NCBI RefSeq assembly: GCF_001889265.1
Contig: NZ_CP018151.1
Location: 2,728,001 to 2,792,000, forward strand
Direction of reading: 5' to 3'
Source of the DNA: Microbacterium sp. 1.5R
Lineage (GTDB): Bacteria > Actinomycetota > Actinomycetes > Actinomycetales > Microbacteriaceae
Length of the DNA: 64,000 nucleotides
A program made the translations under genes and the position numbers. The notes beneath the pieces are model-generated. The model did not search any database, had not been told where the DNA came from, and saw only the letters and a list, made by a program, of their open reading frames with translations. Numbering within the stretch: position 1 is the first letter of the stretch; each line of letters begins with the position of its first letter. Below, piece by piece: positions 35,293-43,438 of this stretch.

Positions 35293-35940
35293 CTAGGCCT
35301 GGTCCGAGTCGAACGGGGAGTCGAGCGAATCGGTGAGCTCGGCGAGCAGCGCCTCGATCTGCGGCTCGACATGCTGCGAGATCGCGGCCTGGATGTAGAT
35401 GCGGTGGCGCAGCAGGATGCCGCAGATCTCACGGCCGACCATGTTCGCGTACTCGTCGGCGAGGGCCACCTCCTGTCGCAGCGCCACCTTCGCCTCGTCG
35501 CTCAGCGGCGGCAACGGCGGCAGATCGTCGACCGCCTCGTCCGCCAGTCCCGCGATCGTGAAGAGGAACGGCGCACCGGGGACCGGCTCAGGATCGAGCG
35601 GGAGTCCGTCGAACTCCGGATCCAGCCCGTCGGCCGGACGGTAGCTGCGCGCCCGGTTCCGTGCGGCCTGCTGGTCGAGCTCGCGCTGGAGCATCGGGAG
35701 GTTTCTTGCGGTGTACTCGGCCACGGCATGGTCGACGATCGTCTTGATCCGGGTCGAGAGGCCGTGCTGCACGCCGTGCGGCGTGTTCGAGCCGATGCCC
35801 GCCGCCGACAGGATCGGCGAGCCCAGGCAACGCCGACAGGGCGCGACCCGACCACGATGGGTCGCCGGCTCCCAGCGCGGCACCCACCGCAACCAGGCCT
35901 CGACGGCCTGGTCGACCTGCGTCTCCAACGAGCGCTCCAC
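35293..35940 (-). CDS. Conserved hypothetical protein upstream of the str operon
   Basis: This is a 215-residue soluble, acidic protein of unknown function. It contains APCRRCLGSP (one CxxC), and a helix-rich middle with AVAEYTARNLPMLQRELDQQ. There are no transmembrane segments. GTG at 35940 was chosen because TACGCT ends exactly six bases before it, the leaderless pattern of this window. An ATG at 36003, overlapping the stop of the upstream membrane-protein gene as ATGA, would add 21 residues and cannot be excluded. I do not recognise a family. Confidence 0.65.
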   Translation of the reverse strand: MERSLETQVDQAVEAWLRWVPRWEPATHRGRVAPCRRCLGSPILSAAGIGSNTPHGVQHGLSTRIKTIVDHAVAEYTARNLPMLQRELDQQAARNRARSYRPADGLDPEFDGLPLDPEPVPGAPFLFTIAGLADEAVDDLPPLPPLSDEAKVALRQEVALADEYANMVGREICGILLRHRIYIQAAISQHVEPQIEALLAELTDSLDSPFDSDQA

Positions 35941-35946
35941 ACGTAG

Positions 35947-35952
35947 AGCGTA
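35947..35952 (-). promoter_or_regulatory. -10 box (TACGCT), leaderless
   Basis: TACGCT on the minus strand ends six bases before the GTG at 35940, which lacks a Shine-Dalgarno. Confidence 0.45.
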
Positions 35953-35999
35953 CGGCGCGTGCACCGCTGCTGCCGAGATTTCGTCTCGACGGCGGGGCG

Positions 36000-36491
36000 T
36001 CATTCCTCGTCGTCGCGCTCCCAGGGCCACTGCGGCTGCTGCGCGCGCGTGCGGCGCAGCGCGATGCCGCCCCAGGCGGCGATGGCCCCGGCGGCCAACA
36101 GCACCGCGCTCGCCCCGCCACGGACGAGATCGCCCGCGACGACCGTCGCGACGATCAGGTCACCGCTCGCGACCGCGACCGCGATCCAGACGACGACCAG
36201 ATGCGCGAGCGCCGTGGCCAGCGCGACGGCGGGCGCCGCGAGGAACGACGGATGCGATCGCCGCAGCGACCCCCAGAGCGACAGCGCGAACGCCACCACC
36301 GCCGCGAGCATCCCGACCGCTCCGGGCACCTGCCCCAGGCCAGGGACGGCGATGATGTCCCGGTCGGTGGCCACGCTCAGCGCGCCGAGGCCGAACACCG
36401 CCAGGGCGAAGAAGCTGATCGTGGCGAGAACCAGAGCCAGGATGGCCGAAACCCCCGGGGACGCGGGTCCACGGGGGTTCGGCGATGACAT
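36000..36491 (-). CDS. Small integral membrane protein of unknown function
   Basis: The protein has 163 residues with four predicted transmembrane segments (about 14-40, 55-75, 84-110, 116-145) and a C-terminal tail RTRAQQPQWPWERDDEE facing the cytoplasm. GAGGTAATC lies about 11 bases before the ATG. It follows the DUF-type membrane gene at 36500 by eight bases and overlaps a possible start of the 35293 gene by four bases, so the three are probably one transcription unit. No family was recognised. Confidence 0.7.
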   Translation of the reverse strand: MSSPNPRGPASPGVSAILALVLATISFFALAVFGLGALSVATDRDIIAVPGLGQVPGAVGMLAAVVAFALSLWGSLRRSHPSFLAAPAVALATALAHLVVVWIAVAVASGDLIVATVVAGDLVRGGASAVLLAAGAIAAWGGIALRRTRAQQPQWPWERDDEE

Positions 36492-36499
36492 GTTCGTGA

Positions 36500-37537
36500 T
36501 TACCTCGAGAGCGTCGGACCGGCCTCGAGCGTGCGCTCGTACTCACGCTGCGCCTCGGCGTTCAGCTCGGTCTTGCGCGCCCCGCTGCGGGCAACCCACG
36601 CGCCGAACCAGATGGTCAGCTCACGGCCGAAGACGAACGCCGCGATGGCGAGCGGGTGGAAGAGCTGGGCTCCGATGAGCTCGCTCCCCTCCCGAGCCGT
36701 GAGCAGCCAGAACGGCGCCTCGAAGAGAGCACCGAGGATGTGTCCGCCGTAGGCGATGAGCCCGACGATGATGCCGAAGACCACCCAGAGTCCCCAGCGT
36801 CCGCGGTTGATGAACGCTCCGAGAAGCCAGAAGCCGAGGAAGAACACCACGACGGGGACCCAGAAGCCCCAGGTCATCAGCGGAGCGAGAGCCGCTTCGC
36901 CGATGTTCTCGCCCGTGATGTCACCCGCGACGGCACGAAGGCCGAGCGTCGCACCCAGGTAGAGGATCGCGAAGGCGACGGTCGCGAGCAGACCGATCGC
37001 ACCGGCGGTGCCGCGGTTTCCCCGCTCGCGGGGCGGCTCGGGAGCCTGGACGAAGATCGGCTGCTGCTGGACCGGCGCGATGACCGGTTCGGCGGCGGCA
37101 GGCTCGGACGGGACGATCCGGGTCTCGGTGTGGTCGGCCGACGAGTACGCGGCTCCGGCGAGAGCGGACTGCTCGTGCGCGACCGGCGGCGTGTAGGCGG
37201 GGGGTGCGTCCGCATCCGTGCCGAACGACTTCGTCGTGTCGGCATCCGTGTTCCGCGACGTCGTCGTGTCGTCTGCGTCGAGGTACTTCGGGTCGTTGAG
37301 CTCGGGCGTCGCGAAGGTGCCGGGGTGATCCTTCTCGGCGGCTTCGAACGCGGCGAGATCCGGGTCGACGGCGGGCTGGGCAGGTGTCGGAGCCGACGTG
37401 TCGTGCGCAGCGTCCGCGGGCGTGCCATGCACGCCTGCACCCGCTGCGGCGGCGGCGTCGAGTCCAGCGTTCGCGCTGTCGACGACGTCGTTGACGTCCT
37501 TCGGCCGCTCGGGCTGGGGAACCTCGGGGTCACTCAT
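36500..37537 (-). CDS. Membrane protein with long disordered N-terminus
   Basis: The 345-residue protein starts with about 170 residues rich in Ala, Pro, Asp and Thr with no hydrophobic segment, likely disordered and cytoplasmic (SDPEVPQPERPKDVNDVVD at the start). The C-terminal half (from about 180) has four to five transmembrane segments. The ATG at 37537 has GAGAGG nine bases upstream; a further in-frame ATG upstream has none. Function is unknown; it heads the small-membrane-protein unit above the str operon. Confidence 0.7.
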   Translation of the reverse strand: MSDPEVPQPERPKDVNDVVDSANAGLDAAAAAGAGVHGTPADAAHDTSAPTPAQPAVDPDLAAFEAAEKDHPGTFATPELNDPKYLDADDTTTSRNTDADTTKSFGTDADAPPAYTPPVAHEQSALAGAAYSSADHTETRIVPSEPAAAEPVIAPVQQQPIFVQAPEPPRERGNRGTAGAIGLLATVAFAILYLGATLGLRAVAGDITGENIGEAALAPLMTWGFWVPVVVFFLGFWLLGAFINRGRWGLWVVFGIIVGLIAYGGHILGALFEAPFWLLTAREGSELIGAQLFHPLAIAAFVFGRELTIWFGAWVARSGARKTELNAEAQREYERTLEAGPTLSR

Positions 37538-37635
37538 GGGGGTGCGCCTCTCATCGGATGTGTGCATTGCGAGATTACCGCCGCCCGACCGCACCCCGAG
37601 GGAGGCGTGCCGACGTGTCGTGCAGCCCGTGATCG

Positions 37636-37788
37636 CTAGGGAAGCGTCGAACGGAGGGTGTCGCCGACGAACGATGCGACGACCGGCACGATCGGCATCG
37701 AGAACCAGACGAGAGCGCCGATCACGCCCGCGCACAGCACTCCGGCGACCCAGCTGATCGCCACGTTCCGCCCGGCCACACGCGTCAT
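37636..37788 (-). CDS. 50-residue single-pass membrane protein
   Basis: This short ORF reads from ATG 37788 to TAG 37636 and encodes MTRVAGRNVAISWVAGVLCA followed by a hydrophobic stretch (about 10-31) and a short polar tail ending TLRSTLP. One transmembrane helix with a positively charged N-terminus gives an N-in topology. TAGCGT ends six bases before the ATG, the leaderless pattern, which supports real expression. No family recognised. Confidence 0.6.
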   Translation of the reverse strand: MTRVAGRNVAISWVAGVLCAGVIGALVWFSMPIVPVVASFVGDTLRSTLP

Positions 37789-37794
37789 GCCAAC

Positions 37795-37800
37795 ACGCTA
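37795..37800 (-). promoter_or_regulatory. -10 box (TAGCGT), leaderless
   Basis: TAGCGT on the minus strand, then six bases, then the ATG of the 50-residue membrane protein. Confidence 0.45.
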
Positions 37801-37860
37801 CGGCCGCCGTCGCACGACGGGTGATCGCAACGCCGCGAACGCTGCGACCATGATCGCGGA

Positions 37861-38787
37861 TCAGCCCTTCGTGGCGCCCGCGGTCAGTCCGCCGACGATG
37901 TACCGCTGCAGGAACAGGAACAGGATCATCACCGGGATGGCGGCCATCACCGCGCCGGCCGAGAAGGCCGACCAGTCCGCGTATCGAGGGTTGGCGACGA
38001 GCTTGGTGAGACCGACCACCAGGGTCTGCTGCTCGACATCGACGAGCATGACGCTCGCGATCACGTACTCGTTCACCGTGCCGATGAACGACAGCAGCGC
38101 GACGACCGCGAGGATCGGCGCGACCAGCGGCAGGATCATCGTGAAGAAGATGCGCGCGTGTCCGGCGCCGTCGATGCGCGCCGCTTCATCGAGCTCCATC
38201 GGCAGGGTGTTGAAGAACCCGTACATCAAATAGGTGTTCACCCCGAGCGCGCCGCCGAGGTAGACGAGGATCAACCCCGTGTGCGTGTTCAGTCCGATCG
38301 CGGGGAACCAGTCCCCCAGCGTCGACATCAGCAGGAAGATCGCGACCACGGCGAGGAGCTGCGGGAACATCTGCACGACGACGATCGTGACGAGGCCGAT
38401 GCGGCGACCCGCGAAGCGCATGCGCGAGAAGGCGTATGCCGCGAGGGCGCCGATGAACACCGTCACGGCTCCCGTGACCACGGCGATGACGAGCGTGTTC
38501 AGGAACCACAGCCCGTAGGGGTTCTGCGGGTCGCTCAGGATGCGCACGTAGCTGTCGAAGCCGAACGCCGAGAACAGCTGGTTCGATCCGGTCAGTGTTC
38601 CTCTCGGATTGAGCGAGGCCGAGACGACGTACAGCAGCGGGAACAGCGCGAAGGCGCTGACGACGATGGCGACCACATGGCGCCATCCGGTGTCGGCGAA
38701 CCATGCGCCGAAGCTGCGGCGACGCGGCGCGAGGTTCTGTTCGACGGCGACGGTGCGGGCGGTGGTGCCGATGTCCGTGGTGCTCAT
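37861..38787 (-). CDS. malG: Maltose/maltodextrin-type ABC importer permease (MalG-like)
   Basis: This 308-residue permease has six transmembrane segments and the cytoplasmic EAA-type loop in LPMELDEAARIDGAGHARIF (E-x2-D-A-A-x3-G), which contacts the ATPase. The sequence PATKG at the end and FLFLQRYIVGGLTAGATKG are typical of MalG-like proteins. It starts one base after the malF-like stop and is the last gene of the operon. Sugar specificity (maltodextrin or another oligosaccharide) is inferred from the MalF-like partner. Confidence 0.87.
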   Translation of the reverse strand: MSTTDIGTTARTVAVEQNLAPRRRSFGAWFADTGWRHVVAIVVSAFALFPLLYVVSASLNPRGTLTGSNQLFSAFGFDSYVRILSDPQNPYGLWFLNTLVIAVVTGAVTVFIGALAAYAFSRMRFAGRRIGLVTIVVVQMFPQLLAVVAIFLLMSTLGDWFPAIGLNTHTGLILVYLGGALGVNTYLMYGFFNTLPMELDEAARIDGAGHARIFFTMILPLVAPILAVVALLSFIGTVNEYVIASVMLVDVEQQTLVVGLTKLVANPRYADWSAFSAGAVMAAIPVMILFLFLQRYIVGGLTAGATKG

Positions 38788-38788
38788 G

Positions 38789-40393
38789 TCAGTTCAGCTC
38801 CTCGAGGGCCTTGGTCTTGCGGAAGCTGATGATCGAGATCGTCGCGACCACGATGAAGATCAGGATCGTGAACGCGGAGGCGAGGCCGTAGTCGCGGGAC
38901 TGCCCCGTGAAAGCCACCTTGTAGACCATCGAGATCAGGATGTCGGTGTGCCCGACCGGAATGCTGACATCGTCGAACCGCGGCCCGCCCTTGGTCAGCA
39001 TGTAGATCAGGTTGAAGTTGTTGAAGTTGAACGCGAACGACGAGATCAGCAGCGGCGCCACCGTGACGAGCAGCAGCGGAAGCTTGATGCGCCGGAAGAC
39101 CTGCCACGGGTTGGCGCCGTCCATCACCGCGGCCTCGTTGACGTCTTCGGGGATGCCCTGGAGGGCGCCCATGCAGACGAGGAACATGTAGGGGAAGCCG
39201 AGCCAGAGGTTCACCAGCAGCACCGAGACCTTCGCGAGGTTCGGATCGGTGAGCCAGGGGATGTCCGCTCCCCCGAAGATCACCTGGTTGATGAAGCCGA
39301 AGCTCTCGTTCATCATCCCGGCCCAGACGAGCGCGGAGAGGAACGCGGGGAATGCGTACGGGAGGATCAGGATGATCCGGTACCCGTTGCGGAAGCGCAT
39401 CCGTGTGTTGTTGAACACCAGCGCGAGGAGCAGGCCGAGGAAGAACGTCGTCGCCACGGAGAGCACCGCGAACACGAAGGTCCAGATCGTCACCGAGATG
39501 AGCGGGCCGCGGATGGAGTCGTCGGTGACCGCGCGCACGAAGTTGTCGAACCCGACGGTGGTCTGCCAGCCGGGGAGCAGCTCGGCGCCGTCCTCGGCGA
39601 TGAACGACCCCTCCCCCGTGTCGGAGTACACCGCGCCGGTCGTGGTGTCGGTGATGGTGTCGGCATCCGCGTCGTACTCGAGCGTCGAGACGTACAGGTA
39701 GCCCTTCTGGCCGTCGGGCGCACGCAGGCTGCCGTCGTTGGGGTCGTCGCTGAACGGCACCGAGAGCTTCTCCAGCTCTTCCGAGAGCGTGAACACCTTC
39801 GCGAGGGGCAGCGTGGTCCAGCCGTCGACGGCCACAGCCTGGTCGCCGTCGAACTCGGCGTCGACCTCCTCCAGGGGCTGCTCGGCCGTGCCGAGCAGCG
39901 CGTCGCCGGAGTCGGGATCGGTCACCAGCAGGCCGTAGGTGCCGAACTGCTCGACGACCGTGACCGGGTACGTCGGGGAGTCCTCGACGCGCTCCTGGGC
40001 GGAGGCGAGGAGCGACGAGATCGCCTGGTCCTTCGTGCCGTTGTGGCCGGTGCCGTAGTTGGTGAAGCCGATGTACCCGGTGTACAGCAGCGTGAACACC
40101 TGGAAGATGATCAGGAAGATGATGCCGGGCGTGAGGTACTTCGCGGGGATGCGCTTGCGCGAGAAGTAGATGTAGTTGACGAGCACGGTGACGGCCACGA
40201 CCAGGCCGAGCACCAGCCACTCCTGCTGCCCGAAGAGGACGAACGCCGCATACAGCGCGATGGCGTCGACGATCGCCAGCAGCAGGATCTTCAGGAGCAT
40301 CCAGCCGATCGGCCCGGATGCGGCCTCGGCGATGCCGGCGGCCTGGCGCTGGCGCTTGGTGAGTGGAGCCGTGGGCTCGGCGGTGTCTGTCAT
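38789..40393 (-). CDS. malF: Maltose/maltodextrin-type ABC importer permease (MalF-like)
   Basis: The 534-residue permease is long because of a large extracytoplasmic insertion (about 120-280) after the third transmembrane segment, the same place as the P2 loop of E. coli MalF that touches the binding protein. The EAA-type loop is seen in GIPEDVNEAAVMDGANPWQV. The GGFRF-like and FNNFNLIYMLTKGGP segments are also typical of MalF. The ATG at 40393 has GGGGA close upstream. A perfect 14-bp hairpin separates it from the binding-protein gene. Confidence 0.88.
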   Translation of the reverse strand: MTDTAEPTAPLTKRQRQAAGIAEAASGPIGWMLLKILLLAIVDAIALYAAFVLFGQQEWLVLGLVVAVTVLVNYIYFSRKRIPAKYLTPGIIFLIIFQVFTLLYTGYIGFTNYGTGHNGTKDQAISSLLASAQERVEDSPTYPVTVVEQFGTYGLLVTDPDSGDALLGTAEQPLEEVDAEFDGDQAVAVDGWTTLPLAKVFTLSEELEKLSVPFSDDPNDGSLRAPDGQKGYLYVSTLEYDADADTITDTTTGAVYSDTGEGSFIAEDGAELLPGWQTTVGFDNFVRAVTDDSIRGPLISVTIWTFVFAVLSVATTFFLGLLLALVFNNTRMRFRNGYRIILILPYAFPAFLSALVWAGMMNESFGFINQVIFGGADIPWLTDPNLAKVSVLLVNLWLGFPYMFLVCMGALQGIPEDVNEAAVMDGANPWQVFRRIKLPLLLVTVAPLLISSFAFNFNNFNLIYMLTKGGPRFDDVSIPVGHTDILISMVYKVAFTGQSRDYGLASAFTILIFIVVATISIISFRKTKALEELN

Positions 40394-40411
40394 CTCGTCC
40401 CCGTCGTCGAG

Positions 40412-40442
40412 CTGCCGGGGCGGACGAGGTCCGCCCCGGCAG
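40412..40442 (-). terminator. Intercistronic hairpin between binding protein and permease genes
   Basis: CTGCCGGGGCGGAC (40412-40425) pairs perfectly with 40429-40442 around a three-base loop. It begins 18 bases after the binding-protein stop. In maltose operons such elements protect the upstream mRNA or terminate part of transcription so that binding protein exceeds permease. Confidence 0.75.
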
Positions 40443-40459
40443 GGATGGTGCTGGGTGTC

Positions 40460-41668
40460 TTACTTGATCGCTGCGGTGACGTCGTCGACGAGCTTCTGCC
40501 ACGTCGACGCCGGGTCGGAGCCGTTGATGATCGCGGCCTCGGCCACGCCCCAGAACTCCCAGACCGATCCCATCGCGGGGATCGCGGGCATCGGGACGGC
40601 ATCCGCACCGACGGCCTGGAAGCCGGCGATGATCGGGTCGGAGGCGGCGGAATCGGCGGCGGCCGTCAGCGCGGGGAGGATGTTGCCGGCCTCGAACAGC
40701 TCGAGCTGCACCTCTTCAGTGCCGATGTAGTTCACGAGGAAGTCATTCGCGGCGACCTTGTTCTTCGACTCGGAGCTCACGAAGAAGCCCTTGACGCCGG
40801 CGAACGGCGACGCGGTCTCACCCGTGGGGCTGGGGATCGGGTCGATCGCGACGTTGATGCCGGCGTCGACTGCGGCGCCGACGTTCCACGGGCCGGTCAG
40901 CCAGAAGGACGCGGTGCCGTCGAGGAACTGCTGCTTGGCGATCTCGCCGTCGACGTCGGTGTTCAGCGTGCCTGCGGCGCCCTGAGCGGCGAGCCAGTCG
41001 GCGAAGGCCGTTCCGCCCTCGCTGCCGAGCTGCAGATCTGCGGAGTCGTAGCTGCCCGAGTCGTCGGTGCCGAAGACCGGAGCGCCGAACGCCGTCTGGA
41101 ACGGGTACAGGTGGTACGGGTTGCCCTCGGTGCCCTGCTCGACGACGAACGCGCCCTTCGAGACCATGTCGTCGAAGCTCGTCGCGGCGGCGGGCACCAT
41201 GTCGGCGTTGCGCAGCACGGCGATGTTCTCGACCGCGTAGGGAAGCATGTAGACGGTTCCGTCGTAGGTCGCCGCCTGAAGGGCGACGGGCAGGTAGTCG
41301 GCCGACGAGTCGCCGAGCTCGAGCGGGGCGACCACGCCGTTGGTCGAGAGCTCTCCGAGCCAGTCGTGCGCGCCCATGACCACATCGGGGCCCTTGCCGG
41401 TCGGCACCTGCTGGATGAAGTCGTCCTTCATGTCGTCGACGGACTTGCCGACGAGCTCGACCTTGACTCCGGTCTTCTCCTCGTAGGAGTCGGCGGCGCT
41501 CTGCAGCGCGTCGACGCGCTCGGCGTCGACCCAGACGGTCAGCGTGCCGCCGTTCTCACCCTCGGATGCGTCGCCGCCGTCGGTCGCGGTCGAGCAACCG
41601 GCCAGGGAAAGAGTCGAAACGATCGCGATGACGCCGGCGGCGACGATGCCCCTCTTGTTCACCTTCAT
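40460..41668 (-). CDS. malE: Maltose/maltodextrin-type extracellular solute-binding lipoprotein (MalE-like)
   Basis: The 402-residue protein has a signal peptide ending in the lipobox SLAGC (Cys near residue 25), so it is a lipoprotein on the outer face of the membrane. Family 1 solute-binding blocks are clear: TLTVWVDAERVDALQSAADS, GPDVVMGAHDWLGELSTNGV and FWLTGPWNV. GAGAGG lies about nine bases before the ATG. It is the first gene of a three-gene importer operon without its own ATPase, so it probably shares a MsmX-type ATPase encoded elsewhere. Two LacI-type operators lie upstream. Confidence 0.88.
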   Translation of the reverse strand: MKVNKRGIVAAGVIAIVSTLSLAGCSTATDGGDASEGENGGTLTVWVDAERVDALQSAADSYEEKTGVKVELVGKSVDDMKDDFIQQVPTGKGPDVVMGAHDWLGELSTNGVVAPLELGDSSADYLPVALQAATYDGTVYMLPYAVENIAVLRNADMVPAAATSFDDMVSKGAFVVEQGTEGNPYHLYPFQTAFGAPVFGTDDSGSYDSADLQLGSEGGTAFADWLAAQGAAGTLNTDVDGEIAKQQFLDGTASFWLTGPWNVGAAVDAGINVAIDPIPSPTGETASPFAGVKGFFVSSESKNKVAANDFLVNYIGTEEVQLELFEAGNILPALTAAADSAASDPIIAGFQAVGADAVPMPAIPAMGSVWEFWGVAEAAIINGSDPASTWQKLVDDVTAAIK

Positions 41669-41707
41669 TGGTGTGTGCCTCTCTGAGTACTGGTGGCCTG
41701 CAAGGAC

Positions 41708-41721
41708 TGCAAGCGCTTACA
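41708..41721. promoter_or_regulatory. LacI-family operator 1 in the malE promoter
   Basis: TGCAAGCGCTTACA is a near-palindrome with the AAGCGCTT core of LacI/GalR-family operators. It starts at the last base of the predicted -10 and covers the start region of malE transcription, a position suited to repression. Confidence 0.75.
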
Positions 41722-41750
41722 GTATGCATCGAGAACGACGGGAATCGCAA
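41721..41750 (-). promoter_or_regulatory. malE operon promoter
   Basis: On the minus strand TTGCGA (41745-41750) and CATACT (41721-41726) are separated by 18 bases, a reasonable primary-sigma promoter. The -10 is overlapped by operator 1. Confidence 0.55.
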
Positions 41751-41804
41751 CGCAAAAGCCCTTCGATATCAAGCTGTAACCGCGGATTGGTGCGTGAGAG
41801 TCGA

Positions 41805-41818
41805 TGGAAGCGCTTCCA
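41805..41818. promoter_or_regulatory. LacI-family operator 2
   Basis: TGGAAGCGCTTCCA is a perfect 14-bp palindrome with the same AAGCGCTT core. Its centre is 97 bp from operator 1, so a looped repressor complex is possible. It lies 26 bp upstream of the -10 of the divergent YajQ-family gene and could also affect that gene. Confidence 0.75.
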
Positions 41819-41844
41819 AGCGAGCGTGAAAACGGCGGTGTCGA

Positions 41845-41850
41845 TACACT
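41845..41850 (+). promoter_or_regulatory. -10 box (TACACT), leaderless promoter of the YajQ gene
   Basis: TACACT ends exactly six bases before the ATG at 41857. There is no Shine-Dalgarno. Confidence 0.6.
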
Positions 41851-41856
41851 TTGCGT

Positions 41857-42345
41857 ATGGCTGACAGTTCCTTTGACATCGTCTCGAAAGTGGATCACCA
41901 GGAGGCCGAGAACGCCCTGAACCAGGCGCGCAAGGAGATCGAGCAGCGCTACGACTTCAAGGGCACGGGCGCCTCCATCGCCTGGAGCGGCGAGCAGATC
42001 CTGATCATCGCCGGCACCGAGGAGCGCGCGAAGGCCGTTCTCGACGTCTTCCAGTCGAAGCTCATCAAGCGCGGCATCTCGCTCAAGAGCCTCGAGTCGG
42101 GCGAACCCTTCGCCAGCGGCAAGGAGTTCCGCATCGTCTCGACCCTCAAGGACGGCATCTCCTCGGAGAACGCGAAGAAGATTAACAAGCTCATCCGCGA
42201 CGAGGGTCCGAAGGGCGTGAAGAGCCAGATCCAGGGCGACGAGCTGCGCGTGCAGTCGAAGAGCCGCGACGACCTCCAGTCGGTGATCGCGCTGCTCAAG
42301 GGCGCGGATCTCGATCTCGACCTGCAGTTCATCAACTACCGCTGA
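41857..42345 (+). CDS. YajQ family nucleotide-binding protein
   Basis: This 162-residue protein starts [19 protein letters not shown] and contains the family block [14 protein letters not shown], with the ending [10 protein letters not shown] also typical. Members bind nucleotides, and some bind cyclic di-GMP and act on gene expression; the role in actinobacteria is not settled. It is divergent from the maltose importer and followed by a strong terminator, so it is a single-gene unit. Confidence 0.92.
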   Translation: MADSSFDIVSKVDHQEAENALNQARKEIEQRYDFKGTGASIAWSGEQILIIAGTEERAKAVLDVFQSKLIKRGISLKSLESGEPFASGKEFRIVSTLKDGISSENAKKINKLIRDEGPKGVKSQIQGDELRVQSKSRDDLQSVIALLKGADLDLDLQFINYR

Positions 42346-42357
42346 TCCCACAACGCA

Positions 42358-42385
42358 GGGGACGGATGCCGCCGCATCCGTCCCC
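42358..42385 (+). terminator. Intrinsic terminator of the YajQ gene
   Basis: GGGGACGGATGC (42358-42369) pairs perfectly with 42374-42385 around a CGCC loop and is followed by TTTTCTGT, a classical rho-independent terminator. Confidence 0.9.
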
Positions 42386-42777
42386 TTTTCTGTGCCCTCG
42401 GATCCCATTCCGATATATGGGTCGGAGTGACCGAGACTGGATGCAGTCGCGTCCCGATGCGACAGACGATGCGGCGATGCATGACGCGCTGCCGAACCAC
42501 GGTTCCGCGCTTCGCGGATCGCGGTTCCCGCCTTGTGGGGACTGGGCGCAGTTCAGCTCCGTGCACGCCATCGTCTGTGGTCGGCGAGTGTCCCAACACT
42601 CGCCGACCACAGAATCACCCGTACTCAATCCTGCGACGACGCGCCGACGACAAGCGCCTGCGTGATCGTCGGAAAACTCGTCTGTGGATTATTGGCATCG
42701 CGATCCACTTCGTGATGTAGTGGCCGTCCGGGCACATCATGGGGAGCCCGGATCTGGAAAGCAACTGGGGGCAGTCC
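42386..42777. other. Long intergenic stretch without a convincing gene
   Basis: The gap from 42346 to 42777 is the largest in the window. Apart from the YajQ terminator and an 18-bp inverted repeat (42574-42613) I see no gene: short ORFs here show no protein-like composition or start signals. It has slightly lower GC near 42660-42720 than its surroundings. It may be a remnant of an inserted element or hold the GntR gene's regulatory region. Confidence 0.5.
42574..42613. repeat. Perfect 18-bp inverted repeat with 4-base loop
   Basis: TCTGTGGTCGGCGAGTGT (42574-42591) and its exact complement (42596-42613) flank CCCA. No T-run follows on either strand, so it is not a standard intrinsic terminator. 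It could be a small palindromic repeat or a regulator site. Confidence 0.85.
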
Positions 42778-43413
42778 ATGAACACCAACAACTCGATGAC
42801 GAGTATTCGAGAAAGCAAGCAGCTCTTGGCGGAGGAGGTGTTTCAGCACATCGGCGCGCAGATCGTCGACGGTGTGCTGGAGCCGGGGTATCGCATCCGC
42901 GATGTCGACGTCGCCGAAGAACTGCATGTGTCACGGACTCCGGTGCGAGAGGCGTTACAGCGTCTCGAGCGTCTCGGGCTCGTGACGATGTACCCGAGCA
43001 GATACACCGAGGTCACCGCCGTCACGGCAGAGACCGTCGAGCAGACGCTCGAGTTCGCGGGGTATCAGGCGGGGATGGCCGCGCGGATGGGCGTCGCGCG
43101 GATGAGCCAGCAGGACCGCGAGAGTCTCGCCGCACTGGTCGAGGAGATGTACACGGCGCTCGATGACGACGTGCACATCTCCAACACACGGTGGGCGGTG
43201 TTCTCGTTCCTCAGCGCGCGCAGTCGTAACGCGCAGCACCAGGTGCTGATCAACGACGCGAGCATGGCTCTCTTCCGCAATCTCCGCGGCTGGAGCGTGC
43301 CCGAGAACGACCGCGAGCGCATGCTCCAGGTCTACCGGGACTTCCACGACGCGGTGCTGCGCGGCGATGCCGACGAGGCCGAGCAGCAGGCCCGTCTGAT
43401 GCATTACGTCTGA
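42778..43413 (+). CDS. GntR family transcriptional regulator (FCD-type)
   Basis: The 211-residue protein has an N-terminal winged helix (about 12-75) with RDVDVAEELHVSRTPVREAL, the recognition region typical of GntR proteins, and a C-terminal helical FCD-like effector domain (about 85-205). GGGGG lies seven bases before the ATG at 42778; a longer in-frame start at 42739 lacks such a signal. No metabolic gene lies next to it on the same strand, so its target and effector are unknown; FCD regulators usually sense organic acids. Confidence 0.85.
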   Translation: MNTNNSMTSIRESKQLLAEEVFQHIGAQIVDGVLEPGYRIRDVDVAEELHVSRTPVREALQRLERLGLVTMYPSRYTEVTAVTAETVEQTLEFAGYQAGMAARMGVARMSQQDRESLAALVEEMYTALDDDVHISNTRWAVFSFLSARSRNAQHQVLINDASMALFRNLRGWSVPENDRERMLQVYRDFHDAVLRGDADEAEQQARLMHYV

Positions 43414-43438
43414 CCACTGGGTCGGACACTGCGCCTGA

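Noticed and set aside
38609..41686. A plus-strand open frame of 1025 codons opposite the maltose importer genes
   Set aside because: It is the mirror of the high-GC codon pattern of the three importer genes, is full of Asp/Arg/Glu/His runs and has no family signature; the minus strand carries clear MalE, MalF and MalG proteins.
42366..42720. Short plus-strand open frames in the large intergenic gap
   Set aside because: They overlap the YajQ terminator or the 18-bp inverted repeat, lack start signals and have no protein-like composition.
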